A stretch of 13,941 bases of DNA from DATFWC01 sp045801465 (GCA_045801465.1 JBJMSU010000009.1:1-13941); one strand, 5' to 3'; positions 6,390 through 13,097 are shown, counted from the stretch's first letter. Made by a program: numbers and translations. Notes: a model not told the origin generated them from the letters alone.

Positions 6390-6737
6390 ATGTTGAAAGT
6401 TCTTGGAACTATGGCAGCGTTCGCAGTGCTGGCGACGCTGGCGCTGCCGGGCTCCGCCACCGCGGCCGAACGGCGCGCCGACGGCCTTAAGGCCAATCAA
6501 CCTGGGGCGGAGACCGAGTTCAGTTCGCGTCGGCGTTTGCATCGGCGGCATGTGGTCGTGCGGCCGGCCTGGGGTCCCCGGTATGGCTATTACCGGCCCT
6601 ACCATCGGCCGTACTACGCCGGTTATCCCTACGGGTCGTATTACGCCGGGTCTCCTTACGGATATGGGTTTGGCTATCCGTACTCCCGCCCGGGCATCTC
6701 GATCGGGTTCGGCTTCGGCCCGCGCTGGGGGTGGTAG
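6390..6737 (+). CDS. Tyr/Gly/Pro-rich small secreted protein
   Basis: 115 aa. The signal peptide (1-26, MLKVLGTMAAFAVLATLALPGSATAA) is followed by a basic segment SRRRLHRRHVVVRP (46-59) and a low-complexity Tyr/Gly/Pro region (60-101) with repeated PYY, GYPYG, YYAG and GYGFGYPY units. It ends in ISIGFGFGPRWGW (103-115), whose alternating pattern with a terminal aromatic recalls beta strands of envelope proteins. AGAGGAAG lies upstream of the ATG. Function unknown; an envelope or surface role is only an inference. A strong terminator starts about 20 bp after its stop. Confidence 0.75.
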   Translation: MLKVLGTMAAFAVLATLALPGSATAAERRADGLKANQPGAETEFSSRRRLHRRHVVVRPAWGPRYGYYRPYHRPYYAGYPYGSYYAGSPYGYGFGYPYSRPGISIGFGFGPRWGW

Positions 6738-6758
6738 AACGCTCGGCCGCAATCATGC

Positions 6759-6787
6759 AAAAGGCCCGCCGCACGGCGGGCCTTTTT
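6759..6787. terminator. Bidirectional intrinsic terminator
   Basis: Perfect palindrome: AAAA + GGCCCGCCG (6763-6771), 2-base centre CA, CGGCGGGCC (6774-6782) + TTTTT (6783-6787). The GC stem with a T run on either strand makes it a rho-independent terminator in both directions. It lies between the convergent ends of the secreted-protein gene (6737) and leuC (6822), so it can serve both. Confidence 0.92.
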
Positions 6788-6821
6788 CGTGGTCAATCGC
6801 TCCCCGGCAGGCGGAGAATAG

Positions 6822-8228
6822 TCAATTCCACTGACGCACGTCGACGAAGTGGCCGGCGATGGCGGCCGCCGCCGCCATGGCGGGCGACACCAGGTGGGTG
6901 CGGCCGCGGTAGCCCTGGCGGCCCTCGAAGTTGCGGTTCGAGGTCGAGGCGCAGCGCTCGCCCGGCTCGAGCTTGTCCGGGTTCATGGCGAGGCACATGG
7001 AGCAGCCGGGCTCGCGCCACTCGAACCCCGCCGCCGTGAAGATCTTGTCGAGACCTTCGGCCTCCGCCTGTTCCTTCACCAGGCCGGAGCCCGGCACGAT
7101 CATGGCGTTGACGTTGCCGTTGACGTGCTTGCCGCCGACCACGCGCGCGACCTCGCGCAGGTCCTCGATGCGCGCATTGGTGCAGGAGCCGATGAAGATG
7201 CGGTCGAGCCGGATGTCGGTGATCTTCTCGCCGCCTTTGAGCCCCATGTAGTGCAGCGAACGCTCGGCGGCGCGGCGCTTGTTCTCGTCGGCGATCTCGG
7301 ACGGCACCGGCACGCGGCCGGTCACCGACACCACCTGCTCGGGACTGGTGCCCCAGGTGACCAGCGGCGGCAGCTTGGCGGCGTCGAGCCGGATCTCGCG
7401 GTCGAAATGTGCACCTTCGTCGGAAAAAAGGCTCTCCCAGTAGCGCATGGCGGCGTCCCACGCCTTGCCCTTGGGGGCTTTGGGCCGGTCCTTCAAATAG
7501 TCGTAGGCCTTCTGGTCGGGCGCGATGAAGCCGGCCCTGGCGCCGCCCTCGACCGACATGTTGCAGACCGTCATGCGGCCTTCCATGGACAGCGAGCGGA
7601 TCGCCTCGCCGGCATATTCGAGCGCATAGCCGGTGGCGCCGGCGGTGCCCATCTCGCCGATGATGGCGAGGATGATGTCCTTGGCGGTGACGCCCGCCGG
7701 CAACTTGCCGTCGACCACCGCGCGCATGTTCTTGGACTTGGTCTGGATGAGCGTCTGGGTGGCGAGCACGTGCTCGACCTCCGAAGTGCCGATGCCGTAG
7801 GCAAGCGCGCCGAAAGCGCCGTGGGTGGCGGTGTGGCTGTCGCCGCACACGATGGTGGTGCCGGGCAACGTGAAGCCTTGCTCCGGGCCGATGATGTGGA
7901 CGATACCCTGGCGGCGGTCGAACTCGTTGTAATACTCGAGCCCGAACAGCTTGGCGTTCTCGGCCAGATAGGTGATCTGCGCCGCGCTCTCCGGGTCCGG
8001 ATTGGGCTTCGTGCGGTCGGTGGTCGGCACGTTATGGTCGACGACGCACAACGTCTTGTCGGGGGCGCGCACCTTGCGGCCGGTCAGGCGCAATCCCTCG
8101 AAGGCCTGCGGGCTCGTGACCTCGTGCACCAGATGACGGTCGATATAGATGAGGCAGGTCCCGTCCGGCTGCTCGTCGACCAGGTGGTCGTCCCAGATCT
8201 TGTCGTGGAGGGTGCGGGGCTTGGTCAT
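6822..8228 (-). CDS. leuC: 3-isopropylmalate dehydratase large subunit
   Basis: 468 aa, standard length for the aconitase-family LeuC that carries the [4Fe-4S] cluster and pairs with LeuD in leucine synthesis. Signature parts: MTKPRTLHDKIWDDHLV (1-17), VVDHNVPTTD (62-71), CGDSHTATHGAFGALAYGIGTSEVEHVLATQTL (128-160), cluster ligands C349 (GSCTNARIEDL), C409 and C412 (PGCSMC), and NRNFEGRQG (431-439) near the C-terminus. ATG 8228 is preferred, with AGGTGA 8 bases upstream; an in-frame GTG at 8240 would add MTDR. It is divergent from the VOC gene with a 102-bp shared upstream region. leuD is downstream on the same strand but separated by five unrelated genes and a terminator, so the two are not one operon. 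Confidence 0.97.
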   Translation of the reverse strand: MTKPRTLHDKIWDDHLVDEQPDGTCLIYIDRHLVHEVTSPQAFEGLRLTGRKVRAPDKTLCVVDHNVPTTDRTKPNPDPESAAQITYLAENAKLFGLEYYNEFDRRQGIVHIIGPEQGFTLPGTTIVCGDSHTATHGAFGALAYGIGTSEVEHVLATQTLIQTKSKNMRAVVDGKLPAGVTAKDIILAIIGEMGTAGATGYALEYAGEAIRSLSMEGRMTVCNMSVEGGARAGFIAPDQKAYDYLKDRPKAPKGKAWDAAMRYWESLFSDEGAHFDREIRLDAAKLPPLVTWGTSPEQVVSVTGRVPVPSEIADENKRRAAERSLHYMGLKGGEKITDIRLDRIFIGSCTNARIEDLREVARVVGGKHVNGNVNAMIVPGSGLVKEQAEAEGLDKIFTAAGFEWREPGCSMCLAMNPDKLEPGERCASTSNRNFEGRQGYRGRTHLVSPAMAAAAAIAGHFVDVRQWN

Positions 8229-8330
8229 GCGGTCTGTCACCTGTGATCCGAGGCTTCTTTAAATGGTCATCATTGGCCGGGAAAGTAGGCCGTTGAGCGC
8301 ACCGGGGCGCGATATAGCAGGAGCCGCTCC

Positions 8331-8735
8331 ATGAGCCAGTCAGTCACGCCCTATCTCACCGTGAAGGGTGCCGCCGAGGCGATCGCCTTCTACCAAAAGG
8401 CGTTCGGCGCCACGGAAAACATGCGCATGCCGGCGCAGGACGGCAAGCGGCTCCTCCATGCCGACTTGGCCATTAATGGCGGGCAACTATTCCTCTCCGA
8501 CGAGTTCGCCGAGCACGGTGGCCCGTCGGCGCCGACCAACGGTCAGTCTGCCGTTGCGGTTGCGCTTGCCTTCCAGAAGCCCGCCGAGGTCGACGCCACC
8601 TTCAAGCAGGCGGTCGCCGCCGGCGCGACCTCGGTCCTGGAGCCGTCGGACCAGTTCTGGGGCGCGCGCTTCGCCATGTTGACCGACCCGTTCGGCCATC
8701 GCTGGATGCTTAACGCGCCGCTGGTATCGAAATAG
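8331..8735 (+). CDS. VOC family protein (PhnB-like)
   Basis: 134 aa, one vicinal-oxygen-chelate unit with two beta-alpha-beta-beta-beta modules: VTPYLTVKGAAEAIAFYQKAFGA (5-27), HADLAINGGQLFLSDEF (43-59), VAVALAFQKPAEVDATFKQAVAAGA (75-99) and FWGARFAMLTDPFGHRWML (109-127). The DPFGHRW motif is typical of PhnB/YjdN-like proteins related to glyoxalase and bleomycin-resistance folds. Substrate is unknown; YjdN-type proteins have no proven activity. AGGAG at 8319-8323 precedes the ATG by 7 bases. Convergent with the next gene, with only 10 bp between stops and no terminator hairpin. Confidence 0.88.
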   Translation: MSQSVTPYLTVKGAAEAIAFYQKAFGATENMRMPAQDGKRLLHADLAINGGQLFLSDEFAEHGGPSAPTNGQSAVAVALAFQKPAEVDATFKQAVAAGATSVLEPSDQFWGARFAMLTDPFGHRWMLNAPLVSK

Positions 8736-8745
8736 TAGATGCGCG

Positions 8746-9132
8746 CTATTTATCGACGAGCTCAATTTCGACCTTAGCATCGTCGGCCGACAGCCGGGCG
8801 GCGATGTCCCCGTACCGGTCGGAATTGAGGTCGCCGGAAATTTGCCAGGTCCCGACCAGCGGCTCCCGCACGACCGACGTGATAACGGTTTCTCCGTTGA
8901 CCCGCAGGGCCATGGTGCGTCCGACCTGCCCGTCCAACAGGCGGCGGAACGCGCCCACCGAGGCAGGCGCCAGTTGGACGGTCAGAATTGGCTGTCCGGT
9001 TCGCTGATCAGAGTCCGCGTTGGCCCGCGCGACCACAATGGTCAGCGCATCGGCGAAACTAGAGGGACTGGTCAAACAAAAGGATAAATACATCGCTGCG
9101 CCAATCACGATGGCGCGACGAGCGCCGCGCAT
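8746..9132 (-). CDS. Small secreted protein resembling an isolated SecD P1-head subdomain
   Basis: 128 aa. Residues 1-27 form a signal peptide (RR followed by IVIGAAMYLSFCL, ending SSFA). The mature region DQRTGQPILTVQLAPASVGAF (42-62), VGRTMALRVNGETVITSVVREPL (70-92), and ISGDLNSDRYGDIAARL (98-114) matches the order and key residues of the periplasmic P1 head of SecD: G-x-P-x-x, GAxxF, VGxxxAxxxNGxVxxxxxVxEP, and ISG followed by a helix. No transmembrane channel segments are present, so this is not SecD itself. It starts 3 bp after the rplS stop, using a GGAG inside the rplS end, so it is very likely co-transcribed with L19. Function is unknown; recognition is from memory of the family pattern. 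Confidence 0.75.
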   Translation of the reverse strand: MRGARRAIVIGAAMYLSFCLTSPSSFADALTIVVARANADSDQRTGQPILTVQLAPASVGAFRRLLDGQVGRTMALRVNGETVITSVVREPLVGTWQISGDLNSDRYGDIAARLSADDAKVEIELVDK

Positions 9133-9135
9133 AGG

Positions 9136-9549
9136 TTACTCCGCGGCCTCGGTCCCCGGCTCCTTGGCACGGTTGGAATCGCCCTCGACCTTGCCGGAGC
9201 GCTCGGCGATGCGCGCCGACTTGCCGCGCCGGCCACGCAGATAATAGAGCTTGGCGCGGCGCACCCGGCCGCGGCGCACCACCTTGATGGAATCGATCAT
9301 CGGCGAATGGAGCGGAAACACGCGCTCGACGCCCTCGCCGTACGAGATCTTGCGCACCGTGAAGTTCTCGTTGAGCCCGTGACCGGCGCGGCCGATGCAC
9401 ACGCCCTCGTAGGCCTGCACGCGCGAACGCTCGCCCTCGATCACCTTGACGTTGACGATGACGGTGTCGCCCGGCGCGAAATCGGGAATATCCTTGCCGG
9501 CGGACAGCTTTTTCACCTGCTCTTGCTCGAGCTGCTGGATCAGGTTCAT
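9136..9549 (-). CDS. rplS: 50S ribosomal protein L19
   Basis: 137 aa. L19 sits at the 30S-50S interface. The opening MNLIQQLEQEQVKKLS (1-16), the core FAPGDTVIVNVKVIEGERSRVQAYEGVCI (24-52), GLNENFTVRKISYGEGVERVFPLHSP (58-83) and RRGRVRRAKLYYLRGRRGKSARI (92-114) are the family signature. An acidic tail of about 20 residues (117-137) follows, as common in alphaproteobacterial L19. GGAG lies 7 bases before the ATG. Upstream is rlmN rather than the more usual trmD. A likely promoter at 9618-9646 would give a leader of about 60 bases. Confidence 0.97.
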   Translation of the reverse strand: MNLIQQLEQEQVKKLSAGKDIPDFAPGDTVIVNVKVIEGERSRVQAYEGVCIGRAGHGLNENFTVRKISYGEGVERVFPLHSPMIDSIKVVRRGRVRRAKLYYLRGRRGKSARIAERSGKVEGDSNRAKEPGTEAAE

Positions 9550-9617
9550 GGGAATTCTCCGTCGGCTGCGCCAACCGGCCGGCGCGCTGTCGTTTTCAAG
9601 TATGCGGGTCGGCGCCG

Positions 9618-9646
9618 CGTATACGACATGCCGAGCCGCTTGTCAC
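9618..9646 (-). promoter_or_regulatory. Candidate sigma-70 promoter for rplS
   Basis: On the minus strand, GTGACA (9646-9641, 5 of 6 to TTGACA) is followed by exactly 17 bases and then TATACG (9623-9618, 4 of 6 to TATAAT). Transcription would begin near 9611, giving a leader of about 60 bases to the rplS ATG at 9549. It is the only well-spaced pair I see in the 113-bp rlmN-rplS gap. No expression evidence is available. Confidence 0.45.
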
Positions 9647-9662
9647 GGGTTTGACAGAAAAA

Positions 9663-10919
9663 TCAGTCCGTCATGGCCATGGCGCGGAGCGCCAGGCGCT
9701 CGCGGGCGGAGAGCTTTTCGCTGGCGCTCTTGAGCTGGCCGCAGGCGGCCAGGATGTCGCGCCCGCGCGGGGTGCGCACCGGCGAGGCATAGCCGGCCGC
9801 AAAGACCACGTCCGAGAATTTCTCGATCTGTTCCCAGTCCGAACATTCGTACCGCGTGCCCGGCCACGGGTTGAACGGGATCAGGTTGATCTTCGCGGGG
9901 ATGCCCTTGAGCAGCCTGACCAGGGCCTTGGCGTCGCTCAGCGAGTCGTTCACGCCTTTGAGCATCACGTATTCGAAGGTGAGGCGCCGGGCATTGGAAA
10001 GGCCGGGGTAGTTGCGGCATGCCGCCAGCAGATCGGCAATCGGGTATTTGCGGTTGAGCGGCACCAGCTCGTTGCGCAGCGCGTCGTCGACCGCATGCAG
10101 CGAGACCGCCAGCATCGCGCCGATCTCGGCGCCGGCGCGCGCGATCATCGGCACCACGCCGGAGGTCGAGAGCGTGATGCGGCGCTTGGAGATGCTCAGG
10201 CCCTCGCCATCGGCCGCGATGTCGAGCGCGTCGCGCACCGCCTCGAAATTGTACAGCGGCTCGCCCATGCCCATCATGACGATGTTCGAGATGAAGCGAT
10301 CGGCTTGCGTCGGCAAGCCCGGCCCGCGTGCGCGCTCGGCGCCGGGCCAGTCGCCCAGCCGGTCGCGCGCCACCATGATCTGGCCGACGATCTCGCCGGG
10401 AACGAGGTTGCGCACCAGGCGCTGCGTGCCGGTGTGGCAGAACGAACAGTTGAGCGTGCAACCGACCTGGCTCGACAGGCACAGCGTGCCGCGATCCGCT
10501 TCGGGAATATAGACGCACTCGACCTCGTGCGGACGCTCGCCGGGATGCTCGGAGGGGAGCCGTAGAAGCCACTTGCGCGTGCCGTCGACGGACACCTGCT
10601 CGGCCACGACTTCGGGCCGCGCGAGCGTGAAATGCTTCTCGAGCGTGGCGCGCAGCCCCTTCGACACGCTCGTCATCTGCTCGAAGCTCTGCGCGCCGCG
10701 GAAGTAGAGCCAATGCCAGAGCTGCTGCACGCGCATCTTCGCCTGCGCCGGCGGGACGCCGACGCCGACCAGGGCCTCGCCGAGCGCCGCACGCGAAAGG
10801 CCGACCAGGGACGGCTTCTCGGGCGCGACATAATGCTCGAGCGGCGTCTTCTCGAGGACGAGCGTTTCGGACGCCCGTTTCCGGACGCCGGCAGTTTCAG
10901 GGTGCAGCGAGATGGTCAT
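9663..10919 (-). CDS. rlmN: Dual-specificity RNA methyltransferase RlmN (23S rRNA A2503 / tRNA A37, m2A)
   Basis: 418 aa, radical-SAM enzyme that methylates C2 of A2503 in 23S rRNA and A37 in some tRNAs. The [4Fe-4S]-binding motif is CTLNCSFC (C154, C158, C161). Both catalytic cysteines are present: C147 in LCLSSQVG and the methyl-carrying C393 in DILAACGQL. Also GMGEPLYNF (217-225), RRITLSTSGVVP (246-257), VSLHAVDD (272-279), INLIPFNPWPG (344-354). The N-terminal HhH-like region (KMRVQQLWHWLYFRGAQSFEQM, 61-82) binds RNA. The start is uncertain: ATG 10919 lacks a well-spaced site, while a TTG at 10925 has GGAG 10 bases upstream and would add two residues. It has its own 187-bp upstream gap and is followed by rplS. 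Confidence 0.96.
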   Translation of the reverse strand: MTISLHPETAGVRKRASETLVLEKTPLEHYVAPEKPSLVGLSRAALGEALVGVGVPPAQAKMRVQQLWHWLYFRGAQSFEQMTSVSKGLRATLEKHFTLARPEVVAEQVSVDGTRKWLLRLPSEHPGERPHEVECVYIPEADRGTLCLSSQVGCTLNCSFCHTGTQRLVRNLVPGEIVGQIMVARDRLGDWPGAERARGPGLPTQADRFISNIVMMGMGEPLYNFEAVRDALDIAADGEGLSISKRRITLSTSGVVPMIARAGAEIGAMLAVSLHAVDDALRNELVPLNRKYPIADLLAACRNYPGLSNARRLTFEYVMLKGVNDSLSDAKALVRLLKGIPAKINLIPFNPWPGTRYECSDWEQIEKFSDVVFAAGYASPVRTPRGRDILAACGQLKSASEKLSARERLALRAMAMTD

Positions 10920-11106
10920 GCTCAATCAGTCACGGCTCCGGAAGCCTAGCATAGATGGGATTGGCGCGGCCGAAACGAAAGGCGCTGGCCGCCCGCGCGT
11001 CCCGGGCGAGCCGCCAAAGCGGCGAGAGGCAGCGCAGCACAAATCATAATGGTGCGCTGCAGACCCGGGGTGCGGCTTTTTCGCCAAGCAATCGAGGTCC
11101 GGGCTA
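10920..11106. other. rlmN-ialB intergenic region with repeat-like palindromes
   Basis: Contains a GCCGC-CAAA-GCGGC mini-hairpin inside a 23-base segment (11004-11026) that recurs, inverted and with one extra base, at 13034-13057 in another intergenic repeat. A second stem pairs GCAGCG (11029-11034) and CAC with GTG and CGCTGC (11052-11060). It lacks a T run on the minus strand, so it is not a classic terminator for the ialB-like gene. No clear promoter for rlmN was identified. Confidence 0.5.
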
Positions 11107-11676
11107 CTAGCACTCCTGGGCTGTACGGTCGAGCGCTTGGCCGAGCCCCTTGAGGGTGTAACGGTCGGTCGTCTGAGTGCCGCGCGCCGAGGTCCCCCTG
11201 ACCACAAGCTCGCCACTCTTACGCATGGTATCCACCATGCGCGCCTCCTCGGCGGCATTCCTGATCCAGGCGCCGTCGTTCTGGGTGTACATCGCGAACT
11301 TGTTGGAGCCGATCTCCACCGTGGCGTCGGCTTCCGGCTTGAACCCGTAGCCGATGATGATCGACACCTCGTTCCGCACGTTCTCGGCCGGCCGCGTCGA
11401 GATGAACATATAGGCGGGATCACGCGGTCGGTTGGGCGGGCTAGTCTGCGACGAGGCCGGCTTAGCCAGCGCAAAGCAGACCTTGCGGGTGCCGCTACTT
11501 CCCACATACGCGCCCCACTCGCCATAGGTGCCGAGCAAAGTCGGCTGCGCGGCGCCCGCCACCTGGGCAAGCTGAACGTGTTGGGATGATGGCTGCGCCT
11601 CGGCCAAGATGGACGAGGCGAACGCCGCCGGGATGACGATGAGCCACCTGGCCAGTTGGGATCGTCTGAATGTCAT
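11107..11676 (-). CDS. Invasion-associated locus B (IalB) family secreted protein
   Basis: 189 aa. Signal peptide at 1-28 (MTFRRSQLARWLIVIPAAFASSILAEAQ). The mature region has the IalB pattern: GTYGEWGAYVGSSGTRKVCFAL (49-70), RDPAYMFISTRPAENVRNEVSIIIGY (85-110), ATVEIGSNKFAMYTQNDGAWIRNAAEEARMVDTMRKSGELVVRGTSARGT (117-166), DRYTLKGLGQALDRTAQEC at the end. C67 and C189 may form a disulfide. IalB of Bartonella promotes erythrocyte invasion, but the family is common in free-living rhizobia, where the role is periplasmic and unknown, so a virulence role should not be assumed. A weak GAGG precedes the ATG. Convergence with no neighbour; rlmN follows in the same direction after 187 bp. Confidence 0.88.
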   Translation of the reverse strand: MTFRRSQLARWLIVIPAAFASSILAEAQPSSQHVQLAQVAGAAQPTLLGTYGEWGAYVGSSGTRKVCFALAKPASSQTSPPNRPRDPAYMFISTRPAENVRNEVSIIIGYGFKPEADATVEIGSNKFAMYTQNDGAWIRNAAEEARMVDTMRKSGELVVRGTSARGTQTTDRYTLKGLGQALDRTAQEC

Positions 11677-11971
11677 CGGACCTCATGAACTTAGCGCTTC
11701 GAACTGGCCGCAGCGCCGATCAGTCGCCCCGCAAACGATCGCGCATGTTTCGCTGCACCCGATCTGGGCTTGATCCCGTAGTGGAACCGAGTGGCCGAGA
11801 AGACCATGCGCGACTGTTAGAGCATGTAGAGCATGTCCCCGACTCGACAGGAACCGGACCTGCTGTAATCACGGAAGCCAATATTGTGAAGATGTGTCAA
11901 TACCAGCCCCGGCGATGTCGTGGGGAGAATCCGGGGTGAACGCGCCGCCGGGGTCATAAGAGGGACGTCGC
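11677..11971. other. 295-bp divergent intergenic region
   Basis: No convincing gene was found between the divergent ialB-like and quinone-reductase genes. It must hold both promoters, but no well-spaced -35/-10 pair stood out. A contiguous tandem duplication of AGAGCATGT lies at 11819-11836. AGAGGGA (just before 11972) is the ribosome site of the next gene. AT content rises slightly around 11880-11900 (CCAATATTGTGAAGATG), which is the best place to look for a promoter. Confidence 0.5.
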
Positions 11972-12946
11972 ATGAAGGCCCTGTTGTGCACGCGTCTCGG
12001 CGGACCGGATGATCTCGAGATGCGGGACGTGCCCGATCCATCGGCACGGTCGGGCGAAGCCGTCGTCAGGGTCGAAGCGGCTGCGCTCAATTTCTTCGAC
12101 ACGTTGCTCATCGCCGGCAAGTACCAGATCAAGCCGGAGCTCCCGTTCTCTCCCGCGGCGGAGTTCGCCGGCACCGTCGAGGCGGTCGGCCCCGGCGTGA
12201 CGGCGGTCGCGCCGGGTGATCGCGTCGCCGGCTATATGGCGTATGGCGCCGCGCGCGAGCGCTTGGCGGTGGCGGCAGACCAACTGGTGAGGCTGCCGGA
12301 TAACCTCGATGCCGCGCGCGCTGCCGGCCTCATCGTCACCTACGGGACGGCGTATTATGCGCTTAAGGATCGCGCGCAGCTCAGAGCCGGCGAGACGCTG
12401 GCGGTGCTCGGGGCCTCCGGCGGGGTCGGTCTGGCGGCGATCGAGCTCGGCAAGATCATGGGTGCGCGCGTGATCGCCTGCGCGTCCACGGCCGACAAGC
12501 TCGATTTCGCCCGCGCCCATGGCGCCGACGAGGTGGTGAACTATGCTGCCGATGACCTGCGTGCTGCGCTCAAGCGGCTGGGCGGGGAGCATGGCATCGA
12601 TGTGGTCTTCGATCCGGTCGGCGGACCGCACAGCGAGGCGGCGCTACGCTCGCTCGCCTGGCAGGGTCGCTTTCTGGTCATCGGTTTCGCGACGGGCGAC
12701 ATTCCCAAGCTTCCGCTCAACCTCGTGCTGCTCAAGAGTTGCGACGTGCGCGGCGTGTACTGGGGCAACTGGCTTGCGCGCGACGGCGAGGCGCACCGCG
12801 CCAACATGGGTGAGCTTCTCGCCTGGTGCGCGACCGGGAAGCTTTCCGCCCATGTGCACGCGGTCTATCCGCTCGCACGCGGGGCGGAGGCCCTGCATGC
12901 ACTGCAAGACCGCGCCGTCATGGGCAAGGTGGTGTTGAGGCCGTAG
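11972..12946 (+). CDS. Zinc-free medium-chain dehydrogenase/reductase, NADPH:quinone oxidoreductase family
   Basis: 324 aa. N-terminal GroES-like part: MKALLCTRLGGPDDLEMRDV (1-20), EAAALNFFDTLLIAGKYQ (35-52), PFSPAAEFAGTVEAVGPGV (58-76), GDRVAGY (82-88). The Rossmann domain has LGASGGVGLAAIELGKIMGARVIA (146-169), the nucleotide motif AxxGxxG, and GIDVVFDPVGG (208-218). The structural and catalytic zinc cysteines of classic alcohol dehydrogenases are absent, placing it with QOR-type reductases that reduce quinones or enones using NADPH. Substrate unknown. ATG has AGAGGGA upstream. The stop codon TAG (12944-12946) lies within the terminal CGTAGG of an inverted repeat, so the end of the protein may have been set by that element. 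Confidence 0.93.
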   Translation: MKALLCTRLGGPDDLEMRDVPDPSARSGEAVVRVEAAALNFFDTLLIAGKYQIKPELPFSPAAEFAGTVEAVGPGVTAVAPGDRVAGYMAYGAARERLAVAADQLVRLPDNLDAARAAGLIVTYGTAYYALKDRAQLRAGETLAVLGASGGVGLAAIELGKIMGARVIACASTADKLDFARAHGADEVVNYAADDLRAALKRLGGEHGIDVVFDPVGGPHSEAALRSLAWQGRFLVIGFATGDIPKLPLNLVLLKSCDVRGVYWGNWLARDGEAHRANMGELLAWCATGKLSAHVHAVYPLARGAEALHALQDRAVMGKVVLRP

Positions 12947-13097
12947 GTGGGCAAAGGCGCGCGATCTCGGCGCTACATGGTGGGCGAGCGATCGTCACAA
13001 CGATCGCGAGGGAAATTCGCGATCGCGCCGTCCCTCGCCGCTTTTGGCGGCTCGCCCACCAAGCAGCGCTGCAGCAGGCGAATTTGCCCACCCTACG
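12942..13097. repeat. Nested inverted repeat (GTAGG-TGGGCAAA type) overlapping a stop codon
   Basis: The outer ends are CGTAGGTGGGCAAA (12942-12955) and TTTGCCCACCCTACG (13083-13097), complementary apart from one extra base. Inside is a perfect 12-bp inverted pair, TGGTGGGCGAGC (12978-12989) and GCTCGCCCACCA (13050-13061), and an 8-bp pair GCGATCGT/ACGATCGC (12988-12995, 13000-13007). The GTGGGCAAA...TTTGCCCAC ends resemble small mobile palindromes common in rhizobia. It lies between convergent genes (quinone reductase and ykvA-like) and covers almost the whole gap. Confidence 0.8.

Noticed and set aside
4597..6737. A toxin-antitoxin or defence island between leuD and leuC
   Set aside because: The genes are small secreted, ABM-fold and metallopeptidase-family proteins without toxin, nuclease or antitoxin motifs, and without operon structure.
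6849..8246. Long open frame on the plus strand (about 465 codons) opposite leuC
   Set aside because: It is the antisense shadow of leuC: composition is Ala/Gly/Arg/Asp/His-rich without any recognisable domain, and leuC is certain.
8291..8316. TTGAGC ... TATAGC as promoter of the VOC gene
   Set aside because: The spacer is only 14 bases and the -10 would lie about 13 bases from the ATG, overlapping the ribosome site.
9651..10565. 304-codon plus-strand frame opposite rlmN
   Set aside because: Antisense shadow of the radical-SAM gene, with no ribosome site or domain pattern.
11107..11676. Virulence factor or pathogenicity island because of the IalB family
   Set aside because: IalB-family proteins are widespread in free-living rhizobia, and the neighbours are housekeeping genes with uniform composition.
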